A stretch of DNA of 64,000 nt from an uncultured Pelagibacteraceae bacterium (GTDB lineage: Bacteria; Pseudomonadota; Alphaproteobacteria; Pelagibacterales; Pelagibacteraceae): assembly GCA_902576045.1 (NCBI GenBank), contig CACGTU010000001.1, forward strand, positions 1 through 64,000, given 5' to 3'. Shown here in pieces: positions 23,486 through 34,241 of this stretch. Within the stretch, counting starts at the first letter, position 1; each line of letters opens with the position of its first letter. The notes below the pieces were generated by a model that was not told the DNA's origin, did no database searches, and was given only the letters and a program-made list of their open reading frames with translations. Position numbers and translations under genes: made by a program.

Positions 23486-24377
23486 AAAATTATTGATTAT
23501 AGGATGTGGATTAATTGGATCCTCTCTTTTGAGAGCATCTATAAATAAAAAAATTTCAAGGCAAATACTAGTTTTTGAAAAATCAAAAAAATATAAGAAG
23601 CAAATCAAGAGTATTAATTCAAAAATAATCATTCTGGATGGGCTTGATAAAAATATATCTGATGTTGATTTCGCAATATTAAGCACTCCCATGAGTGAAT
23701 ATAAAAAAATAATTCCTATGCTAAATAAGTATATTAAATCAGATTGTATAATTACTGACATAGGATCAACTAAATTGAATGTTTTAAAAATCAAAAATAA
23801 AGAATTAAATAAATCATTGACATGGATTATGAGTCATCCAATTGCAGGTTCAGAGGTTAGTGGACCAACTCATGGTACAAAAAATTTATTTCTTAATAAA
23901 TGGTGTATTGTTTTTGAAGATAAAAATAAAACAAAGCAAAAAAAACTATTAAAATTCTGGAAAATAATTGGCTCAAAAACAATCATAATGAAGGCCGATG
24001 AGCATGATAAAATTTTTTCTATTACCAGTCATTTGCCACACTTAATTTCTTATAATTTAATCACAACAGCATTAGATTTTCAAAAGAAATACAAAAAAAA
24101 TATCATTAAATTTAGCGCTGGAGGATTAAGGGATTTTTCAAGAACGGCGGCATCCAATGAAATTATGTGGAGAGATATATTCTTTAGTAATAAAAAGAAT
24201 ATGTTAGAGGCAATTAATTTATTTATAAAAAATTTAAATCAATTTAAGAAAAATATAATTAATTCTGAAAATACAAAAATATTAAGAAAATTAAAAAACT
24301 CTAAAAATGTTAGAAGTCAAATTATTGAACTTAAACAAGATGTTTCCGAGCCAAATTTTGGAAGAGAAGATAATTAA
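23478..24377 (+). CDS. tyrA: Prephenate/arogenate dehydrogenase
   Basis: IIGCGLIGSSLLRA, SHPIAGSEVSGP, AGGLRDFSRTAASNEIMWRDI. Confidence 0.9.
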   Translation: MFKKLLIIGCGLIGSSLLRASINKKISRQILVFEKSKKYKKQIKSINSKIIILDGLDKNISDVDFAILSTPMSEYKKIIPMLNKYIKSDCIITDIGSTKLNVLKIKNKELNKSLTWIMSHPIAGSEVSGPTHGTKNLFLNKWCIVFEDKNKTKQKKLLKFWKIIGSKTIIMKADEHDKIFSITSHLPHLISYNLITTALDFQKKYKKNIIKFSAGGLRDFSRTAASNEIMWRDIFFSNKKNMLEAINLFIKNLNQFKKNIINSENTKILRKLKNSKNVRSQIIELKQDVSEPNFGREDN

Positions 24378-25126
24378 ATTGAAAAAATTTTTTTAACTTT
24401 TAAACCAGCAGTTTTTTCAATAAGCTTAATCGTTTGATTTATTGACATTATCAAAACTTTTTTTCTTGGTCCATAAGCGTGTATAAATTTTTTTGAATTT
24501 ATACAAATTCCAACATGTCCCTTCCAAAAAATAATGTCACCTTTTTTAAATTTTTTTTTGGATTTAAGTCCCTTTTTAAACTTGATCTGGTCAACAGTAT
24601 CTCTTGGGAAAAATTTGTTATTATAATTGTAAATTATTTGCACTAAACCAGAGCAATCAATGCCTTTAAAAGTTTTACCTCCCCATTTATATTTTACATT
24701 TCTAAAAAGGTTTACAATATACACAAAATTTTTAATCTTATGATTTATTGGTTTAACATCATCCCTTTTAATCCAAAAATTTTTCTTAAACATTAAATAG
24801 GATTTGTATTTGTTTAAAATTTGAATTTTACTTGCAAATGGTAAATTTTTACCTGTGTAAGTAAATTTATTCTCCTTACACAATTTGTATATTTTTGATT
24901 TTAGTACATAAATTTTATGTGAGGTTCGGTATTTATTAAAAAGTTTTAACTTTTTGATAAATCCAACATAGTTATCAGTATCAATTTTAATTTTATAAAA
25001 GTTTCTAGATTTTTTTAAAATACTAAAGTTTTCACCAAATAATATCTGTGTACTAACATTTGAATTAATATTTGGTCTTTCATAAATATTAGAAAATTCG
25101 GAATTGTAGATAAAATTATTTTTCAC
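24374..25126 (-). CDS. NlpC/P60 family cysteine peptidase with SH3-like N-terminus, no obvious signal peptide
   Basis: IDCSGLVQ, GHVGI and HAYG catalytic motifs; SH3-like RPNINSNVSTQILFGE. Confidence 0.85.
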   Translation of the reverse strand: MKNNFIYNSEFSNIYERPNINSNVSTQILFGENFSILKKSRNFYKIKIDTDNYVGFIKKLKLFNKYRTSHKIYVLKSKIYKLCKENKFTYTGKNLPFASKIQILNKYKSYLMFKKNFWIKRDDVKPINHKIKNFVYIVNLFRNVKYKWGGKTFKGIDCSGLVQIIYNYNNKFFPRDTVDQIKFKKGLKSKKKFKKGDIIFWKGHVGICINSKKFIHAYGPRKKVLIMSINQTIKLIEKTAGLKVKKIFSI

Positions 25127-26489
25127 TGAGTTTTAATTTTTTTCTTATAAACCATAAGCAAATTAGTGATGGAATAACCATTAACGCAGTTAGAATGAAA
25201 AAAATTCCCCAATCACCGTTTAACCAATCAACTAATGATCCTGATGATGATGCTAGCAAAGTTCTACCTGCTGTCCCTATAGATGCAAGAAGTGCATATT
25301 GTGTAGCCGTATAAGTTCTATCTACAAGTAAAGATATGAATGCTACAAATGCTACAGTTGCGAATGCAGCTGCAATATCATCTAATATTACAGCTGCAGC
25401 GAATAATAATTCAGATTTTCCACTCCAAGCAAGAAGTGTAAACATTAAATTTGTTATAGCCATCAAACCTCCAGCTATAAACATTGTTTTGACTGTTCCG
25501 GATCTTATTGCGAACAGCCCACCCAACAATGTAAATATAACTGTTGTAATCCATCCAAGTGTTTTTGAATATATCGCAATATCTGATTTTGAAAAACCAA
25601 GCTCTTTATAAAAAACGATAGACATTCTACCTAAAAAAGCTTCCCCAATTTTAAATAAGAAAACAAATCCTAAAATTCCTATTGCTATTGAAAATCCATT
25701 TTTCTTAAAAAAACTTATTACTGGACCTGCTATAGTGCCTGATAACCAAGATAAAATTATTGTTAAAAAATTATTATTTCCAAGTTTATTTTTAATTATT
25801 TCATCTGTCTTTTTTTGAGATAAAACTCTTTCTGTAAAACTATTTTCATGAACAAACATTAGTGCAATATTCATTATAATTACTAAAACACCCATAACTA
25901 TAAAAGTTGCTTGCCAGTAATTATTAACACCAATTTTTTCGAAATATTCTGCAGTGAACAAAGCTACAACGCCACCAAGCTTATAACCAGTCCACCAACC
26001 AACAACAGCCATGGCTGCACCTGCTGCCATAGATTTAGTTTCATGTTCTCCTACTTGCTCAATTCTTAAGGCATCAACAGTTATATCTTGTGTGGATGAG
26101 GCAATAGCTATCACCAGACCAATAGATATTAGCAAAGCTAAGTTTTCAGATGGGTTTATTAAACTCCATAGTATTAATGAAATTAAAATTACCAACTGCA
26201 TTAAAACTATCCAGCCGCGCCTGTGACCAATTTTTTTTGTTAGAAAAGGAATTCGTATCCTGTCAATTAAAGGTGCCCATAAATAGTTGAATGCATACAC
26301 TCCAAATATCAGACCTGCCCATCCTATTGTTGATCTACTTAATCCCTCTTCTTTGAGCCATAAAGATAAACTGCTTCCTATTAAAACCCATGGAAAACCA
26401 CTTATTGCACCAAGTAGCAAAATTCTTAACATTCGGATATCAAAATAATATTTAAATAAATTTGACATTTTTTCTTCTTTTTTAATCAT
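25116..26489 (-). CDS. MFS transporter, AmpG-like muropeptide permease
   Basis: Multi-TM protein (GFPWVLIGSSLSLWLKEEGLSRSTIGW); ATG 26489 overlaps the trkH stop (TGATG). Confidence 0.8.
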   Translation of the reverse strand: MIKKEEKMSNLFKYYFDIRMLRILLLGAISGFPWVLIGSSLSLWLKEEGLSRSTIGWAGLIFGVYAFNYLWAPLIDRIRIPFLTKKIGHRRGWIVLMQLVILISLILWSLINPSENLALLISIGLVIAIASSTQDITVDALRIEQVGEHETKSMAAGAAMAVVGWWTGYKLGGVVALFTAEYFEKIGVNNYWQATFIVMGVLVIIMNIALMFVHENSFTERVLSQKKTDEIIKNKLGNNNFLTIILSWLSGTIAGPVISFFKKNGFSIAIGILGFVFLFKIGEAFLGRMSIVFYKELGFSKSDIAIYSKTLGWITTVIFTLLGGLFAIRSGTVKTMFIAGGLMAITNLMFTLLAWSGKSELLFAAAVILDDIAAAFATVAFVAFISLLVDRTYTATQYALLASIGTAGRTLLASSSGSLVDWLNGDWGIFFILTALMVIPSLICLWFIRKKLKLSEK

Positions 26490-27937
26490 CAGTATTTTCT
26501 CCAAAAGGAAGGAATAAATAATACAAGTACCGCAAATAGTTCCAACCTTCCTAGTATCATTCCTATACTCAAGATCCATTTTGAAAAATTAGATAAGTAA
26601 GAGAAATTTCCATTTGGACCTATTACATCGCCTAATCCAGGTCCAACATTTGAAATAGATGTAGCAGCAGCAGATATAGCTGTTATAAAATCTAAACCAT
26701 CTACAGACAGCAAAGCAGTAATAACAAAGAAAATTAATATATATAAGAATATGAAAGAAATAATTGATGCCATAAATTTTTCATCAACATTATTTTTATC
26801 GTATTTAATATTGAATATTCCTCTTGGATAAATAATTCTCTTTAATTGATTTGATATAAACTGATAAAGTATTTGAACTCTAAATACTTTAATACCACAA
26901 GCAGTAGATCCAGCGCATCCACCTATAAACATTAATATTAAGAAATAAATTAGTGGAAACTGACCCCATTTACTAAAATCATTTGTTACATATCCAGTCC
27001 CAGTTAAAATTGAAACAACATTGAAAGATACTTCTCTGAAGTTTATTTCAAATATGCTTTGATTTTTAAGAGATAGGTAAAGAAAAATTATAAAAATTGA
27101 AAAAATTACGATTTTTATAAAAGTTTTTATTTGGGTATCTGTAATAAAAATTTTTTTATCACCCCCTAAATATTTAATATAAGCAATAAATGGTACACTT
27201 CCAAGAATTATAAAGATAATAGCTGTTAGCTCAATAAATCCACTGTCAAAATAACCGATAGATTCGTTGTAATTGGAAAATCCTCCAGTTGCTATCGTTG
27301 TCATTGAATGGACAATACTATCAAAAAAACTCATTCCAAAAATTTTATAGAAGAAAGCGCAGACTAAAGTTAATGATGAGTATATAGCAATTAATCTGAT
27401 AGAAATTTCTTTAGACTTAGGTAATATTTTTTCTGGTGTATGGGTATTTGAAATAACAAATAATTGCATACCTCCAATATTCATTATTGGCATTAAAGTA
27501 ATTGCCATTACAATAATTCCAATTCCTCCCAACCATTGAAGCATTGCTCTCCATAATAAGATTGCTTTTGGTGTTTCATTGAGATTTGTCAGAATAGTTG
27601 AGCCAGTAGTTGTGATTCCTGACATACTTTCAAAAAATGCATTTGTGAATGAGAGACTTAAATCTGAGAAAACAAATGGTAAAGAGCCAAATATTGCAAT
27701 ACTCAACCATGATAGTGCCGTCAAAAGAAATGCTTGAGGTAAAGTTAATTTTTTTTCGTAATCTAAGTTAGATAAAAAAAATAGAACTCCAAAAATTATC
27801 GAAACTAAGCCAGATCCAATAAAACCAGAGTCTACTTGATTATAATAAAATTGCGCTATAATAGGCACAATCATAGATAATCCTAAAATAATTTGTAAAA
27901 CACCGAGTATAAAAAAAACGGTTTTATAATTGGACAT
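26489..27937 (-). CDS. trkH: TrkH family potassium uptake protein
   Basis: SGITTTGSTIL, TIATGGFSNYNESIGYF, GGCAGSTACGIKVFR pore loops. Confidence 0.9.
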   Translation of the reverse strand: MSNYKTVFFILGVLQIILGLSMIVPIIAQFYYNQVDSGFIGSGLVSIIFGVLFFLSNLDYEKKLTLPQAFLLTALSWLSIAIFGSLPFVFSDLSLSFTNAFFESMSGITTTGSTILTNLNETPKAILLWRAMLQWLGGIGIIVMAITLMPIMNIGGMQLFVISNTHTPEKILPKSKEISIRLIAIYSSLTLVCAFFYKIFGMSFFDSIVHSMTTIATGGFSNYNESIGYFDSGFIELTAIIFIILGSVPFIAYIKYLGGDKKIFITDTQIKTFIKIVIFSIFIIFLYLSLKNQSIFEINFREVSFNVVSILTGTGYVTNDFSKWGQFPLIYFLILMFIGGCAGSTACGIKVFRVQILYQFISNQLKRIIYPRGIFNIKYDKNNVDEKFMASIISFIFLYILIFFVITALLSVDGLDFITAISAAATSISNVGPGLGDVIGPNGNFSYLSNFSKWILSIGMILGRLELFAVLVLFIPSFWRKY

Positions 27938-28022
27938 TTTGATTGGACATTATTTTATGGTAAATAAATTTCAACTCTATAAGAGTTATTAAATACGTTA
28001 TTTTTGAGTATTTTGCATTTAT

Positions 28023-29591
28023 ATGATTGACAAAATAAATATTGATAAAACAAATGCATGGCCATTTGTAGAAGCAAAAAAAATCATAAGAGAGAGAAAG
28101 AAAAATATAGAGAGTAAGGGAAAAATAACTCTACAAACGGGTTATGGCCCAAGCGGTTTACCTCATATTGGAACATTTGGTGAAGTTGCAAGAACATCAA
28201 TGATAGTCAATGCGCTTAATCATTTAACTGACCTTCCTAAAGAGATAATTACTTTTTCAGATGACATGGATGGTTTGAGAAAAGTCCCAGAGAATGTACC
28301 AAACCAAGAAATTTTAAATGCTAACCTACATAAACCCTTAACAGTTGTTCCAGATCCTTTCGGTAAATTTAATAGTTTTGGAGAACATAATAATGAAATG
28401 TTAAAAGATTTTTTAAATAAGTTTGGGTTTAAATATTCTTTTAAAAGTTCAACTGAGCTTTATAAATCTGGAAAGTTTAATGAAACTCTCAAATTAATAT
28501 TAAGTAATTATAAAGGCATAATGAATATTATTTTACCAACCTTAGGTAAAGAGAGGCAGCAAACTTATTCACCCTTTTTGCCTATCTGCCCAATATCAGG
28601 AGCTGTCTTAGAAATACCGATCAAGGAAATCGACGAGAACAATTCCAAGGTTTTGTTTGATAACAATGGAACAGATTTAGAAAAGAGTATTTTAAATGGC
28701 GATTGTAAATTACAATGGAAGGTAGACTGGGCTATGAGATGGTATGCACTTGATGTTGATTTTGAGATGTATGGAAAAGATCTCATTGAGAGTGCAATCT
28801 TATCAACAAAAATTATAAGATTACTTGGTAAACCTAATCCCTCAGGTTTTGCATATGAATTATTTTTAGATGAAAAAGGAGAGAAAATCTCAAAATCAAA
28901 AGGAAATGGAGTAACTATAGACCAATGGCTAGAGTATGCTTCTCCTCAAAGTTTATCACTTTATATGTATCAAAACCCTAAAAGAGCAAAAAAACTTTAT
29001 AGAGAAGTTGTTCCTAAAGCTATGGATGAATATCTAGAGTTTATAGAAAAAGGTAAAAATCAAAGTGATCTTGAAAAATTAATGAATCCAGTTTGGCATG
29101 TTCATAACGGAACAATTCCAAATGAAAAAATTATAATGTCATTTTCTATGTTGCTAAATTTGGTTGAGACAAGCAATGCAGATAACAAAAAACTACTTTG
29201 GAAATTTGTGAAAAAATACAAACAAGATATTAAAGAGGACGAGCATCCAATTTTTGATAACTTAATCAATTATGCAATTAAATATTTTAATGATGTTATA
29301 AAAACTAAAAAAGTTTATAAAACACCTAATGAAAATGAAAAAGGTGCGTTAAATGCTTTAATAAAGTCACTTGACAATTGTAATGATGATATGGCTCCTG
29401 AAGAACTTCAGACAAATATATTTACAGTTGGAAAAGAAAACGGTTACAAAGAAAACCTAAGAGATTGGTTTAAACTTATTTATGAAGTTGTTTTCGGTGA
29501 TGAGAATGGACCTAGAATGGGTTTCTTTATTAGCTTTTTTGGAGTGCAAGAAACTAAACAACTTATCAAAAATAAATTAAATAATGTTTAA
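28023..29591 (+). CDS. lysK: Class I lysyl-tRNA synthetase
   Basis: HIGH-like GPSGLPHIGTFGE and KMSKS-like EKISKSKGNG; archaeal-type class I LysRS length. Confidence 0.9.
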   Translation: MIDKINIDKTNAWPFVEAKKIIRERKKNIESKGKITLQTGYGPSGLPHIGTFGEVARTSMIVNALNHLTDLPKEIITFSDDMDGLRKVPENVPNQEILNANLHKPLTVVPDPFGKFNSFGEHNNEMLKDFLNKFGFKYSFKSSTELYKSGKFNETLKLILSNYKGIMNIILPTLGKERQQTYSPFLPICPISGAVLEIPIKEIDENNSKVLFDNNGTDLEKSILNGDCKLQWKVDWAMRWYALDVDFEMYGKDLIESAILSTKIIRLLGKPNPSGFAYELFLDEKGEKISKSKGNGVTIDQWLEYASPQSLSLYMYQNPKRAKKLYREVVPKAMDEYLEFIEKGKNQSDLEKLMNPVWHVHNGTIPNEKIIMSFSMLLNLVETSNADNKKLLWKFVKKYKQDIKEDEHPIFDNLINYAIKYFNDVIKTKKVYKTPNENEKGALNALIKSLDNCNDDMAPEELQTNIFTVGKENGYKENLRDWFKLIYEVVFGDENGPRMGFFISFFGVQETKQLIKNKLNNV

Positions 29592-30624
29592 TAAAATAAG
29601 ACCTTTAATTTTCAAATTTAGTCCTGAAGTAGCACACTCTCTAGCGATTAAAACTCTTAAGCTAAACGCTTTGCCAAAAAAGAAAATTAAAAATAAAACT
29701 GTTTTAGAAACATCAATATTCAACAAAATTCTTGAAAACCCAATAGGAGTTGCAGCAGGTTTTGATAAAAATGCGGAGGTATATAATCCACTATTTAACC
29801 TGGGTTTTGGTTTTGTTGAGGTTGGTACTATTACACCTGAACCACAGTATGGAAATCCAAAACCGAGAGTATTCAGACTTGAAGAGGATGAGGCTCTAAT
29901 CAATAGACTAGGATTTAATAATTCAGGTTCAGAGGAAATTTATAAAAGAATTGAAAGTAATAAACCATACGGTTTGTTGGGAGTTAATATAGGCCCAAAT
30001 AAAACAAGTGATAATAGAATTCAGGATTATGTAAAATGTTTTAGAAAATTTATTTCGGTTGCAGATTATATCACAATAAATATTTCTTCTCCTAATACAG
30101 AAAATTTAAGAAATTTTCATAATCAAGAGGAAATGAACAATTTATTATCTGAAATTCAAAAAGAAAAAAAGAAATTACAATCCAATTTACCTATAGCTGT
30201 AAAAATTTCACCAGATATAAATTTTAACTCAATTGATGAAATTTGTGAATCATTGGTTAAACATTCTATAGAAATTTTAATCGTATCGAATACCTCCGAA
30301 AAAAATAGAGATAATCTTAAAAATATAAATAAACTAGAAAAGGGTGGGCTTTCAGGAGCCCCAATAGAAAATAAATCGAATGAATTAATTAATTTATTTT
30401 TTAACAAACTAAAAAATAAAATTAAAATTATAGGTGTTGGAGGAGTAAGCACTGGTAAGGGAGCTTACGAAAAAATAATTCGTGGAGCATCTTTAATTCA
30501 ACTTTATACTGGCATGGTATATAGAGGACCAGATATAGCTAATAAAATAAGCCAGGAATTAATCGAAATACTAACAAAAGATGGCATTAAAAATATTTCA
30601 GAGATAGTGGGATCAAAAAATTGA
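29584..30624 (+). CDS. pyrD: Dihydroorotate dehydrogenase (quinone), class 2
   Basis: NPIGVAAGFDKNAEV, VEVGTITPEPQYGNPKPRVFRL, NISSPNTENLR. Confidence 0.95.
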   Translation: MFNKIRPLIFKFSPEVAHSLAIKTLKLNALPKKKIKNKTVLETSIFNKILENPIGVAAGFDKNAEVYNPLFNLGFGFVEVGTITPEPQYGNPKPRVFRLEEDEALINRLGFNNSGSEEIYKRIESNKPYGLLGVNIGPNKTSDNRIQDYVKCFRKFISVADYITINISSPNTENLRNFHNQEEMNNLLSEIQKEKKKLQSNLPIAVKISPDINFNSIDEICESLVKHSIEILIVSNTSEKNRDNLKNINKLEKGGLSGAPIENKSNELINLFFNKLKNKIKIIGVGGVSTGKGAYEKIIRGASLIQLYTGMVYRGPDIANKISQELIEILTKDGIKNISEIVGSKN

Positions 30625-30626
30625 TA

Positions 30627-30655
30627 TTGACGGATTAACTCATTAATCTTATACA
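30627..30655 (+). promoter_or_regulatory. Sigma70-type promoter for rpmB
   Basis: TTGACG - 17 nt - TATACA; -10 box ends 12 nt before the rpmB ATG. Confidence 0.6.
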
Positions 30656-30667
30656 AGCATAATTTTT

Positions 30668-30949
30668 ATGACAAAAAAATGTGAACTCACAGGAAAAATG
30701 CCTCTTAAAGGTCACAACGTTAGCCATGCTAACAACAAAACTAAAAGAAGATTTTTACCTAATTTAAAAAAGGTAAAATTTAAAAGTGAATTGTTAAAAA
30801 AGTCTTTGAAGCTCACTGTCTCTAATGCAGGTGTGAGATCAGTTGATAAGAAAGGTAGCTTTGATAACTTCTTAAAATCAGCAAAAGCAAGAGATTTATC
30901 TCTAAGGCTAAAAAAACTTAAAAAATCATTACTCTCTAAAACTGCTTAA
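30668..30949 (+). CDS. rpmB: 50S ribosomal protein L28
   Basis: [30 protein letters not shown]. Confidence 0.97.
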   Translation: MTKKCELTGKMPLKGHNVSHANNKTKRRFLPNLKKVKFKSELLKKSLKLTVSNAGVRSVDKKGSFDNFLKSAKARDLSLRLKKLKKSLLSKTA

Positions 30950-31497
30950 TGAACAAAGTATTTTTAATACTCTCATTATTTATGGGAGTTGTAGTATTAG
31001 CATCCAATTATTTAGTTCAGTTTCCAATCAATTATTATGGACTTCAGGATATTTTAACATACGGTGCCTTTAGTTATCCGATTGCATTTTTAATTACTGA
31101 TTTAGCAAATAGATCTTTTGGAAAAATAATTGCTAGAAAAATTGTTTATATTGGATTTGTAATTGGAATTTTTTTTACACTTATATTCTCAACAAATTTT
31201 GAAGATTTAATATCAATTAGGATAGCAATAGGATCTGGTACTGCTTTTATGGTTGCTCAATTATTAGATGTGCAAATTTTTGATAAATTAAGACAAAAAA
31301 AATGGTTTATTGCACCTTTGGCCTCATCCTTCGTAGGCTCAATAGTAGACACATTCCTATTCTTTTCTATATCTTTTTATGGAACAGGTGTTCCATGGGT
31401 AACTCTCTCTCTAGGAGATTTAGCAGTTAAAATTCTAGTTGCTTTAATAATGTTAGTACCTTTTAGGATGATGTTGGGTATTTTAAAGCCAGCTTAA
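30949..31497 (+). CDS. Queuosine precursor transporter (VUT/COG1738 family)
   Basis: Hydrophobic protein with YPIAFLITDLANRSFG and TAFMVAQLLDVQIFD. Confidence 0.8.
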   Translation: MNKVFLILSLFMGVVVLASNYLVQFPINYYGLQDILTYGAFSYPIAFLITDLANRSFGKIIARKIVYIGFVIGIFFTLIFSTNFEDLISIRIAIGSGTAFMVAQLLDVQIFDKLRQKKWFIAPLASSFVGSIVDTFLFFSISFYGTGVPWVTLSLGDLAVKILVALIMLVPFRMMLGILKPA

Positions 31498-32391
31498 TTA
31501 GAAATGAAATTTATAAGCTAAAATTTTATAAGCCAACTTTGCAACTAAAAAATTATAAGAATTAAATCCTTTAATTGGAGAAAGTTCATTAATATCTGCA
31601 CCCACTATGTTTGAATTTTTAGCCGCAATCTTAATAATTTCTAAAGATTCATTCCAGAATAGTCCGCCTGGTTCTGGAGTACCAGTAGCTGGCATAATAC
31701 TACTATCGAAGCCATCTACATCAAAAGTTAGATAAACCGTTTTATTTTTAATCATTTTTTTAAAAGTATTCAAATTCCATTTTTTTTTATCTTTTGCCCA
31801 AAAAATATTTATTCTTTTTGAATTCTTTTTTAAGAAGGGTATTTCACCCTCTGATATATTTCTAATACCAAAAGATATTAAGGAAACATTTTTGTAATCT
31901 AAGCATCTCCTTATTGCAGAGGCGTGAGAATATTTTTCACCAAGGTAACTTTCTCTTAAGTCTGCATGTGCATCAAAATGTAAAAGACAAATATTCTTGA
32001 ACTTTTTTGTAAATGGAATAATGCAACCTGGAGTTATTGAGTGTTCACCTCCAAGGACAAGAGGAAATTTTTTCTTATTTAAAATATTTTCATTTATTAA
32101 AGAAATTTTTTTTAAAGCCTTATTAATATTTTTATCAATTTTAAATGGTTTTAAAGTTTTGATACCAATTTTCTTATGAGGCTCATAATTTAGCTCTTCA
32201 TCGTATAACTCAACTTGATGAGAAGCTTTTATAATTTCTTTTGGTCCATTTTTTGTTCCACCACCATAACTAACTGTTTTTTCAAGACCAAAAGGTACAA
32301 CAACTACCTTCTCTTTAAATTTTGTTTTATTATCAATGCCAAGGAAACCGTCCTTATTTTTCAAAAATTCTAATTCTTTAATCATTCTCAT
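31498..32391 (-). CDS. Agmatinase/ureohydrolase family protein
   Basis: GGEHSIT, HFDAHADLRESYLGEKYSHA, TFDVDGFDSS metal-binding motifs. Confidence 0.87.
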   Translation of the reverse strand: MRMIKELEFLKNKDGFLGIDNKTKFKEKVVVVPFGLEKTVSYGGGTKNGPKEIIKASHQVELYDEELNYEPHKKIGIKTLKPFKIDKNINKALKKISLINENILNKKKFPLVLGGEHSITPGCIIPFTKKFKNICLLHFDAHADLRESYLGEKYSHASAIRRCLDYKNVSLISFGIRNISEGEIPFLKKNSKRINIFWAKDKKKWNLNTFKKMIKNKTVYLTFDVDGFDSSIMPATGTPEPGGLFWNESLEIIKIAAKNSNIVGADINELSPIKGFNSYNFLVAKLAYKILAYKFHF

Positions 32392-32395
32392 CTAA

Positions 32396-33178
32396 TTAAA
32401 TCTCTATTTTTCCTCTTAAAAAAGTAATCGCATCTCCTCCAATTGTAACCCTATCACCATTATAAGTACAATAAAGTTTACCACCCCTTTTTGAGATTTG
32501 ATGGGCGGTCATTTCTTTTTTTTTTAATCTTTTAAACCAGTAAGGAATGAGTTCGCAATGGGCCGAACCAGTCACTGGATCTTCTGGAATACCTAACTTA
32601 GGTGCAAAAACTCTTGATACGAAATCTACTTCATTTCCTGGTGCTGTTACTATTGTTATTGGATATTCTAGTTTATTCAATTTATCAAAGCTTGGAGAAA
32701 TATTAATTATATCTTCTTCACAATCATAGACAGCAATCGCATCTCTATGTCTATAAAGTTCTTTTGGTTTTTTACCAAGAGCGTTAGAAATATCATCCAT
32801 ATTATTTTCAATACTAGGATTCCTAGAGGGAAAGTCCATAAAGTATAAATTATCTTTATGTGTCACAGTCAATGTATCTTGAATTTTTGTTTTAAATACT
32901 ATTTTTTCTAAATTTATATCTAACTCTTTTAAAATTACATGTGCAGTCGCAAGTGTTGGATGACCAGCTAAGTCTAATTCAGTTAAAGGTGTAAACCAAC
33001 GTATATCAAATTCATTTTTATTTTTTACAAAAAAAGCTGTTTCAGAGAGATTATTTTCTTGAGCAATTTTTTGCATTAAATTATCACTTATCCATTCTTG
33101 CAAAGGACATACTGCTGCCGGATTGCCCCCAAATACTTTAGATGTAAAAGCATCAACTTGATAGATTGGTATAATCAT
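32396..33178 (-). CDS. PhzF family protein
   Basis: YQVDAFTSKVFGGNPAAVCPL, LAGHPTLATAHV, EDPVTGSAHC. Confidence 0.9.
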   Translation of the reverse strand: MIIPIYQVDAFTSKVFGGNPAAVCPLQEWISDNLMQKIAQENNLSETAFFVKNKNEFDIRWFTPLTELDLAGHPTLATAHVILKELDINLEKIVFKTKIQDTLTVTHKDNLYFMDFPSRNPSIENNMDDISNALGKKPKELYRHRDAIAVYDCEEDIINISPSFDKLNKLEYPITIVTAPGNEVDFVSRVFAPKLGIPEDPVTGSAHCELIPYWFKRLKKKEMTAHQISKRGGKLYCTYNGDRVTIGGDAITFLRGKIEI

Positions 33179-33200
33179 CCTTTAATTATATGATATTAAA

Positions 33201-34241
33201 TTAAAATATTTTTGAGAAATTTTTTCTCTCTCTATTTTTCCACTCACCTTTATGGAAAGCATCACTTGCAATTAACGGCAAAACAGTTGTTGCTTCAGCA
33301 AAAACCATTTGTTCTTTTGTTACGTCAACTTTGCCCCATGAACTTGCTTCTTTTAAAGTTGAACTGCTGCAAGCACCATCTCTAGAATCTGCAACTGTAA
33401 TTTGCACAGCATATTTATGCATAGCCACATTTTTTCCAAGCAGTTCAGCACATATGACCGTATCTTGAATAAAATTTTTTGGAACACCTCCACCAATCAT
33501 AAATAAACCCGAACCTTCAGATCTAATTTTTATTTCTGTCAATTCTCTAAACTCTCTTATTGCATCAATGGTTATGTGATTTTTTGGATTTCTTTCTTGA
33601 TGCATTACTAATCCAAAGCCAGCGCTGGAATCTGTAAAAGCAGGGCAAAAAATTGGTACATTATTGTCGTAAGCCATTTCTATTAACGACCCTTTTTTTT
33701 TTGAATTTGTTTTTAGATATTTTCCTATTTCCTGAATAAATTCTCTTGAAGTGTAACTACGAGGCTCTAAAGTATCTGCAATTTCTCCGATAATTCTATC
33801 ACACATTTGAAGTTGATCTTCATCTATGTAGGTATCGTATATTCTATCAATATAATTTTCTCTAAGCTCCATATCATCCTGAAATTGAGAACCTTGATAA
33901 TGTTTAAAGCCCAAAGCCTCAAAAAAATCCATATCAATTATAGAAGCTCCAGTTGCAACTATTGCGTCCACCATATTGTATTTAACCAAATCTCTATACA
34001 CATGCATACATCCTGCTGCAGAGGTAGATCCAGCTAAGGTTAAAAAAATTGTACAATCTTTATCCTTCAGCATTTCATTATAAATATCTGCTGCATTGGC
34101 AGTTTCTCTTGATACAAATGACATTTTTGACATCGAGGATATAATTTCTCTTGCATCGAACTTTGTGATGTCAATGTGCTCAACCTCCTTGCTCAAGAGG
34201 TCTTTTTTTCTATTATGTGATAAGTTTTTGTTTTCTGACAT
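33201..34241 (-). CDS. Deoxyhypusine synthase-like protein (possible homospermidine/spermidine-type synthase)
   Basis: LTLAGSTSAAGCMHVYRDLV, GGGVPKNFIQDT, GACSSSTLKEASSWGKV with the DHS catalytic lysine context. Confidence 0.87.
   Translation of the reverse strand: MSENKNLSHNRKKDLLSKEVEHIDITKFDAREIISSMSKMSFVSRETANAADIYNEMLKDKDCTIFLTLAGSTSAAGCMHVYRDLVKYNMVDAIVATGASIIDMDFFEALGFKHYQGSQFQDDMELRENYIDRIYDTYIDEDQLQMCDRIIGEIADTLEPRSYTSREFIQEIGKYLKTNSKKKGSLIEMAYDNNVPIFCPAFTDSSAGFGLVMHQERNPKNHITIDAIREFRELTEIKIRSEGSGLFMIGGGVPKNFIQDTVICAELLGKNVAMHKYAVQITVADSRDGACSSSTLKEASSWGKVDVTKEQMVFAEATTVLPLIASDAFHKGEWKNRERKNFSKIF

Noticed and set aside
27931-27955. Repeated ATGTCCAAT at the trkH start (two possible start codons)
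   Set aside because: Copies are in different frames and the duplication is only 9 nt; too short to interpret
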